DNA of 64,000 nt from Liopterus haemorrhoidalis (GCA_963971575.1 OZ020617.1:21661403-21725402); one strand, 5' to 3'; positions 29,760 to 42,097 are shown, counted from the stretch's first letter. Numbers and translations are program-made. The notes: generated by a model from the letters alone, not told the origin.

Positions 29760-30988
29760 ACTTAATATTTTAATAAAAAGTGAAATAAAAACATAGTAAT
29801 TGTATTATTATTCAAAACATAAAATATAGTAATAAATTCAAAAACACTTTTAAACGTCTTCTAATAGATAAATGTGAATTAGACGAATAAACTGTTAATT
29901 AAACCATGTGCTAGAATGTATTACTATAGTTATGTCTTGCTCGTGTCGCTTATTTTTTATTTATTTTTTACTTTTGAGTTGCTGTACATGTACAACATTG
30001 TATTTTATTGTATCTTTATTTTTACTTGTATTATATATAGTGTACGGACATATTTGCAAAATAAATATTATTATTATAATGTACTTGATGATAATGGAAT
30101 GCCAGTTGGTACACGTGTTCTTGGTGAAAATTAAATCATTTTGACCAGCAGCACCAAAACCTTTAAACGTGTGATATTTCTAGGGTGAATCTTTAGGTAT
30201 AATTGATCGTAACCCTCACAATATGGCGTCCATAATTCAGTTCGTTTATTAACAATTAAATAACATTTTTTTTTTACAATTTTTAATATCCTGTTAGATA
30301 ATTAAAAATTAGTTGCAAAATTAAATGTACAGATTGTTACTGATTTTATTTTAGATTGTTTTTTATAAGAAATTTGCGAGAACTGTGATATTTATCCTAC
30401 ACTTAATCAGTTACTTTACTTTTAGACACCTACATATTGAACTATACATTATTCGATCATTTGTCTACAGTTTATTTTATAATTTGGTCTCTCAATATGG
30501 TTCTCTAATAATTAATTTTAGACACTGCGCCAAGATCTGTAAATTTAATATTTTGCATGTTTAAAATGTTTCAGTATTATTTCCAACAAATAAATTATTC
30601 CGAAATTTCATAATAATATATTAAATTACCTCCCGTTGCTTACTTTTATTAGCTTTTAAGGAATTTTGAATTTATTATGCTAGAATATATTATGATATAT
30701 AGGGCAATGTTTTATTTATTTTACAATATTTTCATAGTTTTATGAGCAAGCGCTCTATAATTGTGAAATCGTAAAATTATTAATATTATAATTTGGTTCT
30801 CCTTTCAATCTTTATTCTAATTGAGAAATAAACAGGAATAAATGTTAATATACTCGTTGAGAATAGTGATGCTGATCGATGGACTAAAAGCCGATTAACA
30901 AATATACAGATTGTGGTATTAAAATTTTCCGGAACAAACCAGAAGTACAAGAACAACTTTGATTTGTTAAATAGGAACATATATGTAT
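29760..30988. other. no recognisable feature
   Basis: AT-rich DNA. The short hydrophobic open frames near 29908-30144 look like chance products of T-rich sequence. Confidence 0.5.
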
Positions 30989-31398
30989 CGTGTTGGAATC
31001 TTTGGGTAGCGCTTTGGAAAAGAAACAGCTTTTACTTAAACATTTTTTAGATATCTTTTATGGTTTACGATTAATAGATATTACTCTCTATAACGACTTA
31101 AAAGTAAAGTGCTTTTATTTACAAGTGTTCAAAGTGTCAACATTTTTATTTAAACACTTTCGCATACTTATTCTTCAGCTATTTGCAGCTCAAGACATTA
31201 TTTAAAAAATAATAATAATAAATATTTCACTTTTCAAGTCTTACTTGAAAGTACAACTTGAATGAGAAATATTTATATTTTTCTTATGCTTCGAGCTACA
31301 AATAGCCCTACAGTAAGGATGCGAAAGTGCTTAAATCAAAATGGTAGGCACTCTAAACTCTTGAACTTGTATGATGCTATCCAAAGATACCCAACACG
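30989..31398. mobile_element. 410-bp foldback element
   Basis: CGTGTTGGAATCTTTGGGTAGC at the left pairs imperfectly with the sequence ending CCAACACG at the right. Inner segments also pair (TTTAAACACTTTCGCAT near 31150 with ATGCGAAAGTGCTTAAAT near 31318). The whole unit is therefore one long imperfect hairpin, typical of a foldback or miniature DNA element. No clear target duplication was found. Confidence 0.6.
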
Positions 31399-32044
31399 AC
31401 TACATACCTATTTAAAAATCAAAGTTGTCCTTCATATCCTGTTTTTCCAGTTTGTTTAAAAAAATTTCAATGTTACCATTCGATTTTTTGAGTAAACTTT
31501 CGTTATCAAAATTTCTGACATGCTCATAATATGCATCACGTTTTCGAGAAGAATCGTACACCCTGTATCTTGATTCAACAAGGTCATAGGCAAGTAAATT
31601 CTCTTGGATTTTAGCATATATTGCAATACTATCCGTAAAGCAACCTCTGTCCCTTCTACCGCAACTTATGGTGCTATTCTGAACACCTGTTAATTTTAAA
31701 TCGGTGTAAATAACATCACATTATTAAATTCGACGGTTATAATGGGTTTATGGAACAGAATGTTATCCTACATCAACGGATACAAATAGGTAGGCTACAG
31801 AATAGCATTTTTATAACATCGTTCGACCTTGGAAGTTTACATCGCGGCTAAAGCTAAAAATTTGTGTTCATAATGGAACAATGAGCTTAGTCCCGGCATC
31901 TTATCTTCGCGCGATATGACCGCATGCTGATGGTATGGGGCCACATTTATTTGTAATAATCACGTCGATATGAACGATATATTGAAAATAATTTATTGTT
32001 TGTTATTCTATGTAATATTGAAGGCAGTTAACCTTCACTTACTA
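31399..32044. other. no recognisable feature
   Basis: No frame or repeat I can assign, except that the last 150 bases may be the 3' part of a decayed HINE. Confidence 0.45.
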
Positions 32045-32099
32045 GATACCTACGAACCCTGAATTTAGTAAATATTCACACTTCAGATCAATATTTTTT
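32045..32099 (+). mobile_element. HINE 3' end fragment (copy D)
   Basis: ATACCTACGAACCCT followed by AATATTCACACTTCAGATCAAT and a T-run matches the 3' end of copies A and B, with a damaged hairpin. Only the 3' end is recognisable. Confidence 0.6.
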
Positions 32100-32129
32100 A
32101 TCTCTTCAGTCACATGTAAACGACAAAAC

Positions 32130-32530
32130 AAACTTTTAACGAATTTTTCAGTTTTGACGCCATGTGGCAAAAGTTACATGGGTCCAGATCAGGTGAATAT
32201 GGTGGGTGGGGAACGAAAATAGTTTTATTCGCCAAAAATTACCAAACCACAAAATAAGTGTGTAATAATCACAACAACGCAACAGTTGTCCACATTAAAA
32301 TGTCTTGACAAGATACCCCTATGATATTTCTACTGCCTCTAATAGTCATTCGTCGATTGGTACAAAGTAATTCGCCAACCTGTATAATTTAACCGCTTGA
32401 AACATGCAATTCGACTCACAACATCTTCTCCAAAAGCTGTCTTCAAAGGCTCAACTGTTTCCATTTTTCCAAGTTTGAAACCAAATTTAACAAAGACGCG
32501 CTGCTCTTCGGGTAGGTGCATTTTAATAAA
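32130..32530 (-). pseudogene. mariner transposase remnant
   Basis: On the minus strand the frame 32339-32521 carries an N-terminal helix-turn-helix signature (EQRVFVKFGFKLGK). Nearer 32160-32230 the same strand encodes the HPPYSPDLDPCNF motif of the third catalytic Asp. The central catalytic region between them is missing, so this is an internally deleted copy. Confidence 0.6.
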
Positions 32531-33025
32531 TCGGGGAGGGTCCCTCAGTTGAAGAGGTCTGAAAGGGTTTAGCCGTACAATTTACGTTGGTGCCTTTCGT
32601 GATGTTGGTTGTGTTAGTTTACTGGGGCGACAGTGGTTGAGAAGTCATAGACGTCGAAGATTGCTCTGCGGATTTTCTGGCTGTATACTGTCGTACACGC
32701 TCAGCTCTGGTTTTAGGGGCATTAGTACTCTCGGCCTGTACACCTTTTTCTAAGATATGGTGAATTTCGTAGGTACGTATCGTCACTTACATTTACCGCC
32801 AACTTACAATGCTTAAGTTTTTAATACCTTGATAGAGTAATTACTTATCTATCAAACGAAAAAAAAAACCGACCTCTCTGTAACGTTTATTTCCCGAGTT
32901 GTGAACGCAAATTGTCATACCGAGCTCCAATTTCGAGCATCTATTTCCCCCCTCACCATTTGCGCTAGTAGTGGCGCATGATCTTGGCAGCTACGTTATT
33001 GTATGCAGCAATCATTGGTCTAAAC

Positions 33026-33356
33026 CAGGGGTGGGCAAATCTTTTGGCTGTCGGGCCACATTGCGGATGAAAATTTGACAGCGGGCTAAAAAAAAAAAAT
33101 TTTTTTCTCATTTTAAATATTGTTTTTGTTATTTTATAAATTTTAAAAGCTATATTTTTAAACCAAAACCTGTATCTATTATGCAATTTGAAGGAATAAA
33201 TTCAAAAGAAAATTGGAAAGAATGAATATTTGAAAGAATATTGGATTGACAGTAGTATTTTTGCAAGACACAATAATTTATAGAATGATTCGCGGGCCGG
33301 ATAGAATATCAGCACGTGCCGGATCCGGCCCGCGGGCCGCCATTAGCCCAGGCTTG
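33026..33356 (+). mobile_element. hAT-type miniature element (331 bp)
   Basis: Ends CAGGGGTGGGCAAA and TTAGCCCAGGCTTG are inverted with mismatches. A perfect 8-bp duplication GTCTAAAC flanks it (33018-33025, 33357-33364). Internal GGGCCGG/CGGGCC motifs near both ends are typical of hAT miniature families. No coding capacity. Confidence 0.85.
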
Positions 33357-33364
33357 GTCTAAAC

Positions 33365-34248
33365 CGTGTATAATATATGCAAATTGCATTTTGCTATGAT
33401 AAATGGTAAGCAAATTCTTGCGCAACTCCAAACGTTACATTCATTTTTTTTGTGCTAAATTAAAAGTTTTAAATTCTATGTCAAAATATTCAGAGTAAAA
33501 AAAATCGGATTACAAAACCGTTATAAAATTCGAACTAAATAACTTAACAAAACAAACATAACGGCAATCAACTCACAAATGACATATGCACCATATTAAA
33601 TCGCAATTCTCTCTCTCCTTCCCCCTTCCTTTTTCTCACGCTTCCACTATCTCTTTCTCCCACTCTCTTTTGATCGTATTTATATCCATACAGAAACTAT
33701 TAAACATACCGATCTATATCTACGAGTATGTTAAACATTTTCCAAAACTTCTCTGGCAACATGTTTTTATGATCAAACCATTGTGAAAGCTTTGCCGATT
33801 ATGTACCATGCTAAATTATTCAAACGATAAAAATGTTTCCGGTAAATACATTTGCAATTCATGTGATTTCTGTGAATGTAACAAGCGAAAGGCCATTGAA
33901 GCAAGTGACAGCTGATGGTATTTTAATACTGCTGACTTTAATGAAGATAATCCCCACATGCAACAGCAGATGGGTTCTGTTGGGGAGTCGACTACGCTCA
34001 GTTAGACGTTGCGGAAAATACAATCTGTATTTCCCTCAGGGCCTATGTCACCATCGGTGCGTACAGTTCTTGCCTCAACTAGACACTAACTGATGAGAAT
34101 ACACACATATAATGATCATCCTATAATGGAGAATATTTTTACGATCTATTTATACAAAGTGTATTAGAACACCCATCCACCTCTTTTTTTTATCGAAAAA
34201 GCGATGTGTGAACAAGTTAAGAAACAAATTTTGATGATCGACGTTCAA
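33365..34248. other. no recognisable feature
   Basis: Contains a C/T-rich low-complexity stretch (33600-33670) similar in style to 48715-48780. No gene is supported. Confidence 0.45.
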
Positions 34249-34373
34249 GCTTAGGCTTAGTTAGTAAATATCTAGGACAGCAGAATTAGGAAAATTAGGA
34301 AAACAATAATAGATAATAAACATTTTACGAATGGATTTCCGATCTTTCACTTGCAAAACTATTGTGTATATGA

Positions 34374-35304
34374 CAATAATTCCAGAAGGACTCAGCAATC
34401 AAGCAAATTTTATTAACATGTTCATAGAATCAAATTTGTTTCAATTTGTCACCAAACCAACACGTTTCAGAACTAACAACAGGCCATCCACGCTAGATCT
34501 GATATTTTCAAATGAGGAGTCACTCTTAAGCACTGTGGAATATTTTCCTCCTTTTGGACTAAGCGACCATGCTGTGTTACTCGCAAAGTCGGAGATAATT
34601 CTAACTGCTAAAGGTAAGAATGAGCACCGAAAACATAACTTCTGGAAAGCAGATTATAAAGTTATGAACGAATACATCAGTAACACCGTAATAAACATAA
34701 AATCGTGGGCTGAACTTAAGGATATGTTTCACACAATTAGAAAAAAATACGTTCCGCTGAAAACTATTAAGCGTACAAATAAAGCTTGGTTATTGCCTGA
34801 CCATAAGAAATTAATAAGTGCCAAAAAGCGCGCGTGGGACAAATACAGACGAATCAGGACTGATCTAGCGTACACAAATTATAGAAGAGCGGCAAACAAG
34901 CTAACATCGATATTGAGACAACAGCGCCGAAAGTTCGAAGAAAACCTATTTCAAGCAGGGAAGAAAAGCTTTTATACATATGTTAGACAAAAAGTAGTGT
35001 CCAAAGTCAGTCTCCCCAGCTTGAAAGACATAGACGGAAACATTGTAAAAGATGGCAAAGAAGTGGCCGAACTTTTCGCAACTCAATTCCACTCAGTATA
35101 CACCCGAGAGCCTGATGGAGAACCACCAACACTACCTGACAACTTACGAGTATCTGATTCCCTAAACAACATTGATTTCAAAACTGAAGAAATTGAACGC
35201 CACTTACAAAACCTAATCACAAATACATCTCCTGGTCCTGATGAATTTCATCCACTGTTTCTCAAAGAATGCCGTCATAGTCTTTCTACAAATCTTTCCA
35301 CTTA
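34374..35304 (+). pseudogene. CR1-like non-LTR element: endonuclease end and RT start
   Basis: The frame opens with the C-terminal part of an apurinic-type endonuclease (STLDLIFSN, GLSDHAVL), then a basic linker, and reaches the start of reverse transcriptase (TSPGPDEFHP). It is 5'-truncated: the first codons of the longer open frame from 34331 are target DNA. A single-base loss at about 35300 shifts it out of frame with the rest. Confidence 0.8.
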
Positions 35305-36657
35305 ATGAATAGATCCATTGAAGAGTCAATTATACCTGAGGATTGGAAGACTGCTGATGTTACGCCGATATACAAAAAAGGCGACAAATTTAACGCAGCA
35401 AATTATCGCCCCATCAGCTTGACATGTATTATATGTAAGATAATGGAAAGAATTATAGTGGATAATGTTCTAAAGTTCTTAAATGAACATAGCGTATTGT
35501 CGGAAAAACAACACGGGTTTATACCTGGTCGTTCAGTTAGCACAAACTTACTCAAATGTCTAAATGACTGGACCCTTAACGAGGACACGAGAAAACCAAC
35601 CGATGTTATATATATTGATTTTGAAAAAGCGTTTGATCGTGTTCCAATAAAAAGGCTGATTTCTAAGTTAGAACATTACGGTATTCGTGGCCCCCTATTA
35701 AAGTGGATAGACTGTTTCTTGACCAATAGAACGTTCAGAGTGCGAATTGGCAGTGAATTTTCTTCCCACAAAGAAGTGCTAAGCGGTGTGCCCCAAGGTT
35801 CTGTATTAGGGCCTGTGCTGTTTATTATTTATTTAAATGACCTTCTCCTTCGCTTTAAATCTCCGTCCGCCTGTTACGCCGATGACATCAAATTTTATAA
35901 TAACCCCTTAACAGACTTCCATACTTTACAAACTGATCTCGTTACCTTACATAAATGGTGTGATAAGTGGCTGCTTAGTGTAAATAAATCAAAGTGCACA
36001 GTGCTACAAATAGGTTCATCTAATCCCCTCCTCACTTACCACCTCCAAGGAACTGAACTTAAGTCTGTGAAGGAACAATTAGATTTAGGCATTACCATAA
36101 GAAATGATTTAAAGTGGTCTTCGCAAATAGTCAAAGTGGTAAAAAAGACTAACTCAGTCCTGTATATTCTTCGCAAGGTATTTAAAAATATGTCGCCCGA
36201 ATTATTCTTGTCTATATACAACACATACGTCAGACCCATCTTTGAATACGGCATTGCAGTTTGGTCTCCGTATTTGTTAAAAGACATCAACACCTTGGAG
36301 AAAATTCAGAGACGTGCCACTCGGTTGCCTGTTGCACTTCGGAACTTATCATACGCAGACAGGTTAAGCAAGTTAAAGTTAACCACCTTACGAAAAAGGC
36401 GAGAGCGTGGCGACCTCATCGAGACTTTCAAAATTTTAAAAGGTGCATACTCGGTTGATATGACATTATTATTTAACTTAAATAATAATCAACTCAGAGG
36501 TCATTCATACAAATTAAAAAAGGATAAATTTAAAAAGTCTTGCAGGCAGCATTTTCTATGCAACCGTGTGGTTGACGCATGGAACAGTTTACCCGTTTCT
36601 GCTGTTTCATGCAATAACACAAACACGTTTAAAAACCACTTAGATAAGTTACCCTAA
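35305..36657 (+). CDS. CR1/L2/Jockey-type reverse transcriptase
   Basis: 450 codons, uninterrupted: PIYKKGDK, NYRPISL, YIDFEKAFD (catalytic Asp), GVPQGSVLGPVLF, and Y-A-D-D at about residue 193. A thumb region with EKIQRRATRL and a WNSLP motif near the end follows. Such enzymes perform target-primed reverse transcription. The real ORF2 began upstream (34374 and beyond, truncated); the Met at 35305 follows a frame change and is internal. The 3' region to 36865 ends in an AAT repeat tail, and ATATGA flanks the copy (34368-34373, 36866-36871). Confidence 0.85.
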   Translation: MNRSIEESIIPEDWKTADVTPIYKKGDKFNAANYRPISLTCIICKIMERIIVDNVLKFLNEHSVLSEKQHGFIPGRSVSTNLLKCLNDWTLNEDTRKPTDVIYIDFEKAFDRVPIKRLISKLEHYGIRGPLLKWIDCFLTNRTFRVRIGSEFSSHKEVLSGVPQGSVLGPVLFIIYLNDLLLRFKSPSACYADDIKFYNNPLTDFHTLQTDLVTLHKWCDKWLLSVNKSKCTVLQIGSSNPLLTYHLQGTELKSVKEQLDLGITIRNDLKWSSQIVKVVKKTNSVLYILRKVFKNMSPELFLSIYNTYVRPIFEYGIAVWSPYLLKDINTLEKIQRRATRLPVALRNLSYADRLSKLKLTTLRKRRERGDLIETFKILKGAYSVDMTLLFNLNNNQLRGHSYKLKKDKFKKSCRQHFLCNRVVDAWNSLPVSAVSCNNTNTFKNHLDKLP

Positions 36658-36844
36658 CAAAAATAATGTTCATAAATATGTATATGTAACAAATGTTTTA
36701 TATGTTTTATAATTGTTTTATTTTATTATATATGTAAATATTACATTGTATTCTGTACACTGTATGTATATTCTGTACACTTATATTTATGTATACTATA
36801 CTTCGATCTGAAACATTATCGGCTTGTAGCCGCCTGTTTCAAAA

Positions 36845-36865
36845 CAAATAATAATAATAATAATA
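36845..36865 (+). repeat. AAT tail of the CR1-like element
   Basis: About seven AAT units directly follow the 3' untranslated region, as is usual for this class of non-LTR element. Confidence 0.85.
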
Positions 36866-37458
36866 ATATGAACTCTTGCTGAAGCCTATAGGCCTGAGTG
36901 ATTGTTTAAAATAGAATTAAATACTCCACTCTTCTTCATAGCAAGCACCGAAAAAACTCCTTGGTCTATTTTGGTTAAATACATAGGTCCACGTTGCGCT
37001 TCTAGGTGGTGACATTTTTAATTAAAATACAAAAATAACCATTAACATTTCATAACCTCAAACGTAAAGAAAAAAGGCGCCAAACGCCAGCAACTTCTAA
37101 ACCGTTCAACGCATGTTTCTTGGTGTACTAGGTCCTGGGCCATTGCGATAGCGTACCTCGCTCTACCAGTTTTTACAAGAATACAATTTTTAGAAGAGTT
37201 GAAAAAAAAAACACAGAAATATTTATGTGTAAAAATAAAATTTTTACATATATTGTTTTAACAAAAAAAAAAAAAAGAAAAGATACGATTCTGGGTCAAA
37301 TGTACTGATATTAATATCGGTATCGGTAAGTATCGGCAGATTAGTATCGATACTAAAATCGCGATATCGAATGAAAAATATCAATACTGGTATCGTATCA
37401 ATAGTATCGGAACATCCCTAGTAATGAGTGCGAATTTTAACATGTGGTTTCAGACATA

Positions 37459-37615
37459 CAGACCAATTCTGTAACTCAGTTACTATGATCATAGTAACTA
37501 AAATTGTCACTATGAGCAAGGTGAGTTACTATCATGAATGAAAGTCATTATACTTTTATAATATTTTATCTTGTAGTAATGTTACTACACAGTAACTTTT
37601 TACAGAATTGATCTG
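37459..37615 (+). mobile_element. 157-bp miniature inverted-repeat element
   Basis: The ends CAGACCAATTCTGTAA and TTACAGAATTGATCTG are inverted over 16 bases. Inside the left part is a perfect 22-bp palindrome (37474-37495). A second copy is at 45182-45329 and a degenerate relative at about 50484-50640. No clear target duplication; superfamily unassigned. Confidence 0.75.
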
Positions 37616-38531
37616 AGAGTTTCTCAAACGATCTGATGTGATGTACCGGCAAATTTTATTTCTGTTTTACCTACTATGTACCAGCCATATTTGTAGAAAA
37701 TATTATCTGAACATTCAAAATAATATTAATTTATACCTGAAAAATATACCCCAATAAAGAAATGTTAAAATAAATAAAGATAATTAACTTAAGTGGGGTT
37801 TGGGCCTACTGGATTTTCACCTGAATGCGCTTTTCCGCTGGATGTGTTCAATTGTACTGTTGCTTCTTTCTTTTCTGGAAACTCGCCGAATACCAGCAAA
37901 CAATGACTCATGTACAGGCACCAGTAGACGTACCACCCTTTTAGTAGCACTGGTTTAAAGCATACCTTTCCAGTGTTCAATTAGATTATTGATCATCAAC
38001 GTGATTTGTGGACTAATTGATCTTGCTGCTCGTATATCATGCTTCTTAAATGTATATTTCGTCTAATATATTTCGAAATTTGTTGGGAATTAACGAGATA
38101 AATTACACAAATTTGCCAATATCATATATAATTTTATATATTGAATTTATATTTAATTTATAAATTTGATCTATAGTTGATACATATTATCAGGGAATGT
38201 GCGTCCCAAAGTTAGAAAAAAAGGTTAAAAATGAAATATTTCTATGAAAAATTTTCACTGAATTTATAAACGAATTTGTATGTTTTTTTAAGAGGTATTA
38301 TATAAAAATAATAGCCTTTATTTTTCTAAAACATTGAAAATACGTTATGCTGATATACTTCCATATTGCGAATAAAATACAATATAATATGGAACAATTT
38401 ATATAGAATAAAAAATATGAAATATATTTTTGAGCACCCAAAACTTATTCCATGCAGCTTTTATTCTCCTTTCAGCTTCCTAATTTACTCTTTGAAATGT
38501 TACGGCCTGTTCGAGGTAAATAAATTCTTTT
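37616..38531. other. no recognisable feature
   Basis: AT-rich DNA without a supportable frame or repeat. Confidence 0.5.
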
Positions 38532-39271
38532 AGGGTTTTGTAGGTATTACCACCAAAAAACCCTCATAACGTCACTCTTGTGTCTGTCCGTCTGTCTGGC
38601 CCACATATAGGATAAATACTGAGAGTTCAAAAAACACATTCCGAGATAAATATAAACAATTATGTATTCATTAAAAAAAAAAATTTGAAAGACATTTTTT
38701 TTTATGGGATTTTTGCTAAAAATGTGTAAAAAAACTTTTGTCCCCCACCCTATCTCCCAGAGGGGTTAATCTAAAACTCTGAAAAAAATGTCCGTAAGGA
38801 ACATTGGCGAGAACCGAAATAGTTCAACAGGAACTTTTGATCAGACAAGTTTTTCGAAAAATGTAGATTTTTTGTTTCGTTGATAATATATATATATATA
38901 TATATGTTTTTTATTTTATTTTTTTTGTGTCATCAAAAGAAAGCTCTTAAGACATAGATTAAAAAATAATAGATCGTTTTTTGAAATTCCTTTCTTTTAA
39001 CACGATTTTTCCCGCACTCTTTTGCCAAAAAGGGTTAAACCAAAAACCTGAAAAAATTTAGGTAATGTACATAGATCTGAGCCGGAAACGTATGAGAGGA
39101 ATTTTTGATCAGATTGTGTTTTTGAAAAATATGGCAGTTTTTGTGTTTTTGACAAAAATAAATACTTTTTTAATTCATGGCTAAATTATGACTAATAATG
39201 TTATGGATTTTTTGTATTTATAGGTAAGTTTTGTATTTACAGTGCGTGTATTTTTTTGAAATTAAAAATAA

Positions 39272-40402
39272 TGGGCATGTTCATAATGTTTTACTAAATC
39301 TTAGTAGCACTACTAAGACAAGTATACTAAGCGTTACTAAAAATGGGTGTTCATAATACAGAATTATTGTTAGTAGTGCTTAGTAAATTGTAATTTAGTA
39401 GTACAGATTTAGAAGTGCGGAGAGGCTGTATTAAATACATTAAAATAGCAATTGTGTTCATAATACTGATTGACTTTAATCATGTATATGAGAGATTTGC
39501 GTGATGTTCGTGAAATTCGTGAATTACGGGCACAACTGCCAAGAAAATTTTATAGTTAAAGAAAAAATGTATTGGAAATATTAAGTGAAGAAGATTTCAA
39601 AAAAGTTATAGATTTTCAAAAGACAGAGTTCGAACATTAATTGAAATCTTACATGATGATATAAAACAGGTATCTTCAAAAGGTGGAAGTATTTTTATTG
39701 AACTCCAAATATGTATTGCTTTACGTTATTTTGCGAAAGGTTCATATCAACAAGATATAGGTAAGTAGTTAATAACATGAATAATTAGTTACCATTATGT
39801 TTTTATTCAGAATTCTTTTAACATAACAATGCTTATTGTAGCTGATTTACATGGAGTCAGCAGATCAACTGTCTCGCGAATTATAAAATGTGTTAGTTTT
39901 GCCTTAGCCAGAAAACGACCACAATTTATATTATTTCCTGCAGAACTAGAAACTGTAAAACGAAAATTTTATGACATTGCTCAAATGCCTAATATAGTTG
40001 GTGCTATTGATGGGACGCACATGGACCCAGGTGGACCTTATCGTGATGCATATGTATGTCGTAAAGGTTTCCATTCATTAAATGTACAGGTAAATTTATT
40101 TCCAAAATGTATGACAATAAGATAATTTATTATATTTTTTCACAGGTTATTTGTGATGCAAATTGTAAGATAACCGATAATACAAGCTAGTAACACGCCT
40201 TCCATCTCTTTTAACATGTTAAACAGTGCATATGTCTATCTTTTTCTAATGCCAACAGCAACGTTGTCAAATTTACATCGATATTAGTTAAAATATCTTA
40301 GTATTGTGATTATGAACACTACTAACGATAGTATTCTACTTGCTTATTTTAACAAGTAATGCTTAATCGCAATATTTAGTAAAAGATTATGAACATGGCC
40401 CA
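39272..40402 (+). mobile_element. PIF/Harbinger element, internally deleted
   Basis: Ends TGGGC-ATGTTCATAAT and ATTATGAACATGGCCCA are inverted and continue with further similarity (TTTTACTAAAT). ATAA flanks both sides (39268-39271, 40403-40406), compatible with the TWA target of this superfamily. It carries a HARBI1-like transposase fragment (39590-40190). Confidence 0.78.
39590..40190 (+). pseudogene. HARBI1-like transposase remnant
   Basis: An upstream segment in a broken frame (LRYFAKGSYQQDI) is followed by a possible intron (GTAAGTAGTT at about 39760, AG at about 39840). The frame 39829-40125 then has GVSRSTVSRII (helix-turn-helix) and NIVGAIDGTHM (first catalytic Asp of the DDE nuclease) up to GFHSLNVQ. 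A second intron-like junction (GTAAATTTATT ... CACAG) leads to VICDANCKITD and a stop. The C-terminal half with the remaining catalytic residues is deleted, so the protein cannot be active. Confidence 0.72.
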
Positions 40403-40914
40403 ATAATTTTTTTCCGACGATGTTCACGACTTGTTCAGATAGAAATTTAGGAGTGTTCAGTTATTTTTTTTATACTATTATACGCTGTGAATTAACCTAC
40501 TTTTTGAATTACATTAGATATTTGTTTTTAAAGTATCTTATGAATAAATCATTTGTAGTTATAAGATACTTATAAAACAAATAACAGATTGTTAATAGTG
40601 AGAAATAAATTTCTGAAATTGAAAAAAATCAAGCTATTTATCAATATATTTCTTATTAATCTAATGAAGACTTGAATACGAAGCAAATGCAGAAAAAAAA
40701 TGCTCGGTTTTTGTCAAATAACGAAGAAAAGTGATTATCAAAAAACTGTTGATTTTGATGTGATTATAGAACAAATATTCCTGGACTTCCAGTAATATGT
40801 TGGCTTCTTACACTAAATAATACCTACAAAACCCTGAAATGTGTGAACATTCACACTTTACATCAATTTTTTATACCCGATGCAGATTATTTCGATTTCA
40901 ATTGGGTCTTCAGT

Positions 40915-41090
40915 GTTATTTTTAAGGAAATTGGTCTTTTAGTACTTAATTGATCTAAAGCCCATCTTCCTTTCCATATAGGTTCAGCATATTAATGTTT
41001 TCTTCCAGCTCCATTGCATTTGTTGAGAATATTACAATGTCGTCCGCAAATTTTAGATTGGGTAAGTTTTTCAATAAGTTCAATTAGGTC
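40915..41090 (-). pseudogene. non-LTR reverse transcriptase fragment
   Basis: On the minus strand a short segment reads NLPNLKFADDIVIFS followed by a helix resembling the region after the FADD motif of non-LTR reverse transcriptases. Nothing else of the element is visible. Confidence 0.5.
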
Positions 41091-41724
41091 TATCAGGCGA
41101 GACGATATTATCAGCATTGGGAACCATTGCACAAGTGTGGATTTAATCGTGCTACTGATTTAGTGCATTGATATGTTCAGCTGACGATTTACCTTGGCAG
41201 TATGAGCCGAACTATTGATACAGTGTGTTAAACTTAAATACATACTTTATATTGTAATAATATTAAGTATGAGGCAGTGTGTTGTGTGAATTTTCACACA
41301 TTTCAGGGTTTCGCAGGTATTTAGTAAGTGAATGATGATTATTTGAGATGCCAAAACAAATTTTGGCATCCCCAATGATGTTAAAATATTTTTTTGTAAT
41401 TTTTAATTCGAGTGCCTAATACCATTATTTAGGATTCTAAATATGTGCAGTATTTTATTTTTTTATTAAGCAAGGTTCATTAAGATTTTGAAAATTGCGC
41501 CTATGGCTTCCATTGGTTGTTTTAAGTCATAAGCTCTGCTCCTCTGATTTCGTATACATTGAAACATAGAATTAAATTATAATTTGAACAATTTCCTATG
41601 GTTATTAAATTTACGCTTTTAAAAATTAAATGCATCATTTGCCAAAATATAACTAGAATTTTGAAAAGATAATATAAACAAAATAAAAAAGCAAAAATAA
41701 ACAGAAAAAATAAAATTGTATCCA

Positions 41725-41805
41725 GACTGGAACCGTACACTAGTGTGCAACTTAGAAAGCCAAAAGGCTAACCACTACACCATGAAAGCGTACTGGTTTA
41801 CCGTG
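41725..41805 (-). other. tRNA-like module in HINE copy C
   Basis: On the minus strand TGGTGTAGTGGTTAGCC is a close match to a tRNA A-box region, followed after about 35 bases by ACGGTTCCAGTC in the B-box position. A cloverleaf is not convincing. Confidence 0.5.
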
Positions 41806-42097
41806 TCACATAACGTATTGAATATTTCCATCGTCAACAAAAAAACACAAAAAATGCTTTATTTTCCGAAAACATAATCTAATCAAAAATTCCTGTTGTA
41901 CTATTCCGGTTCACACCAATGTACATTACTCAGATTTTTAGTAAATTTAAAATAAATTATTAAATTCAATTAAAATTTACGCTCTTAAATATTAAATGCA
42001 ACATTTGCCAAAATATGACTAGAATTTTGACAAAATAATTTAACAAAAGAAAAATGAAAAAAAAAAAAAAACAGAAAATAAAATTGCCTGCTCTGCA

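Larger units (their letters stand above)
34249..37420 (+). mobile_element. hAT-type element, 5'-truncated copy interrupted by a CR1-like insertion
   Basis: 34249-34373 and 36866-37420 together match 44330-44996, the right part of the element at 43870-44996. It ends with the TATCGGAACATCCCTA terminus and subterminal TATCGATA-type repeats. The left end is missing. The non-LTR element 34374-36865 sits within it. Confidence 0.7.
38532..40871 (+). mobile_element. DINE-1/HINE-like element (copy B), interrupted by a Harbinger element
   Basis: 5' end AGGGTTTTGTAGGTAT at 38532, a short GTCTGTCC-type microsatellite at about 38582-38600, and the 3' ATACCTACAAAACCCT at 40820-40835 followed by the GTGTGAACATTCACAC hairpin (40841-40856). 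Internally, a unit of about 250 bp (with TTTTGATCAGA and CATTGG/CATAGA motifs) occurs twice, at about 38700-38890 and 38990-39150; copy A has one such unit. The Harbinger element occupies 39272-40402. Confidence 0.8.

Noticed and set aside
33586..33786. Ser/Phe-rich frame with a hydrophobic start as a small secreted protein
   Set aside because: Driven by a C/T low-complexity tract; a similar tract at 48715-48780 gives a similar spurious frame.
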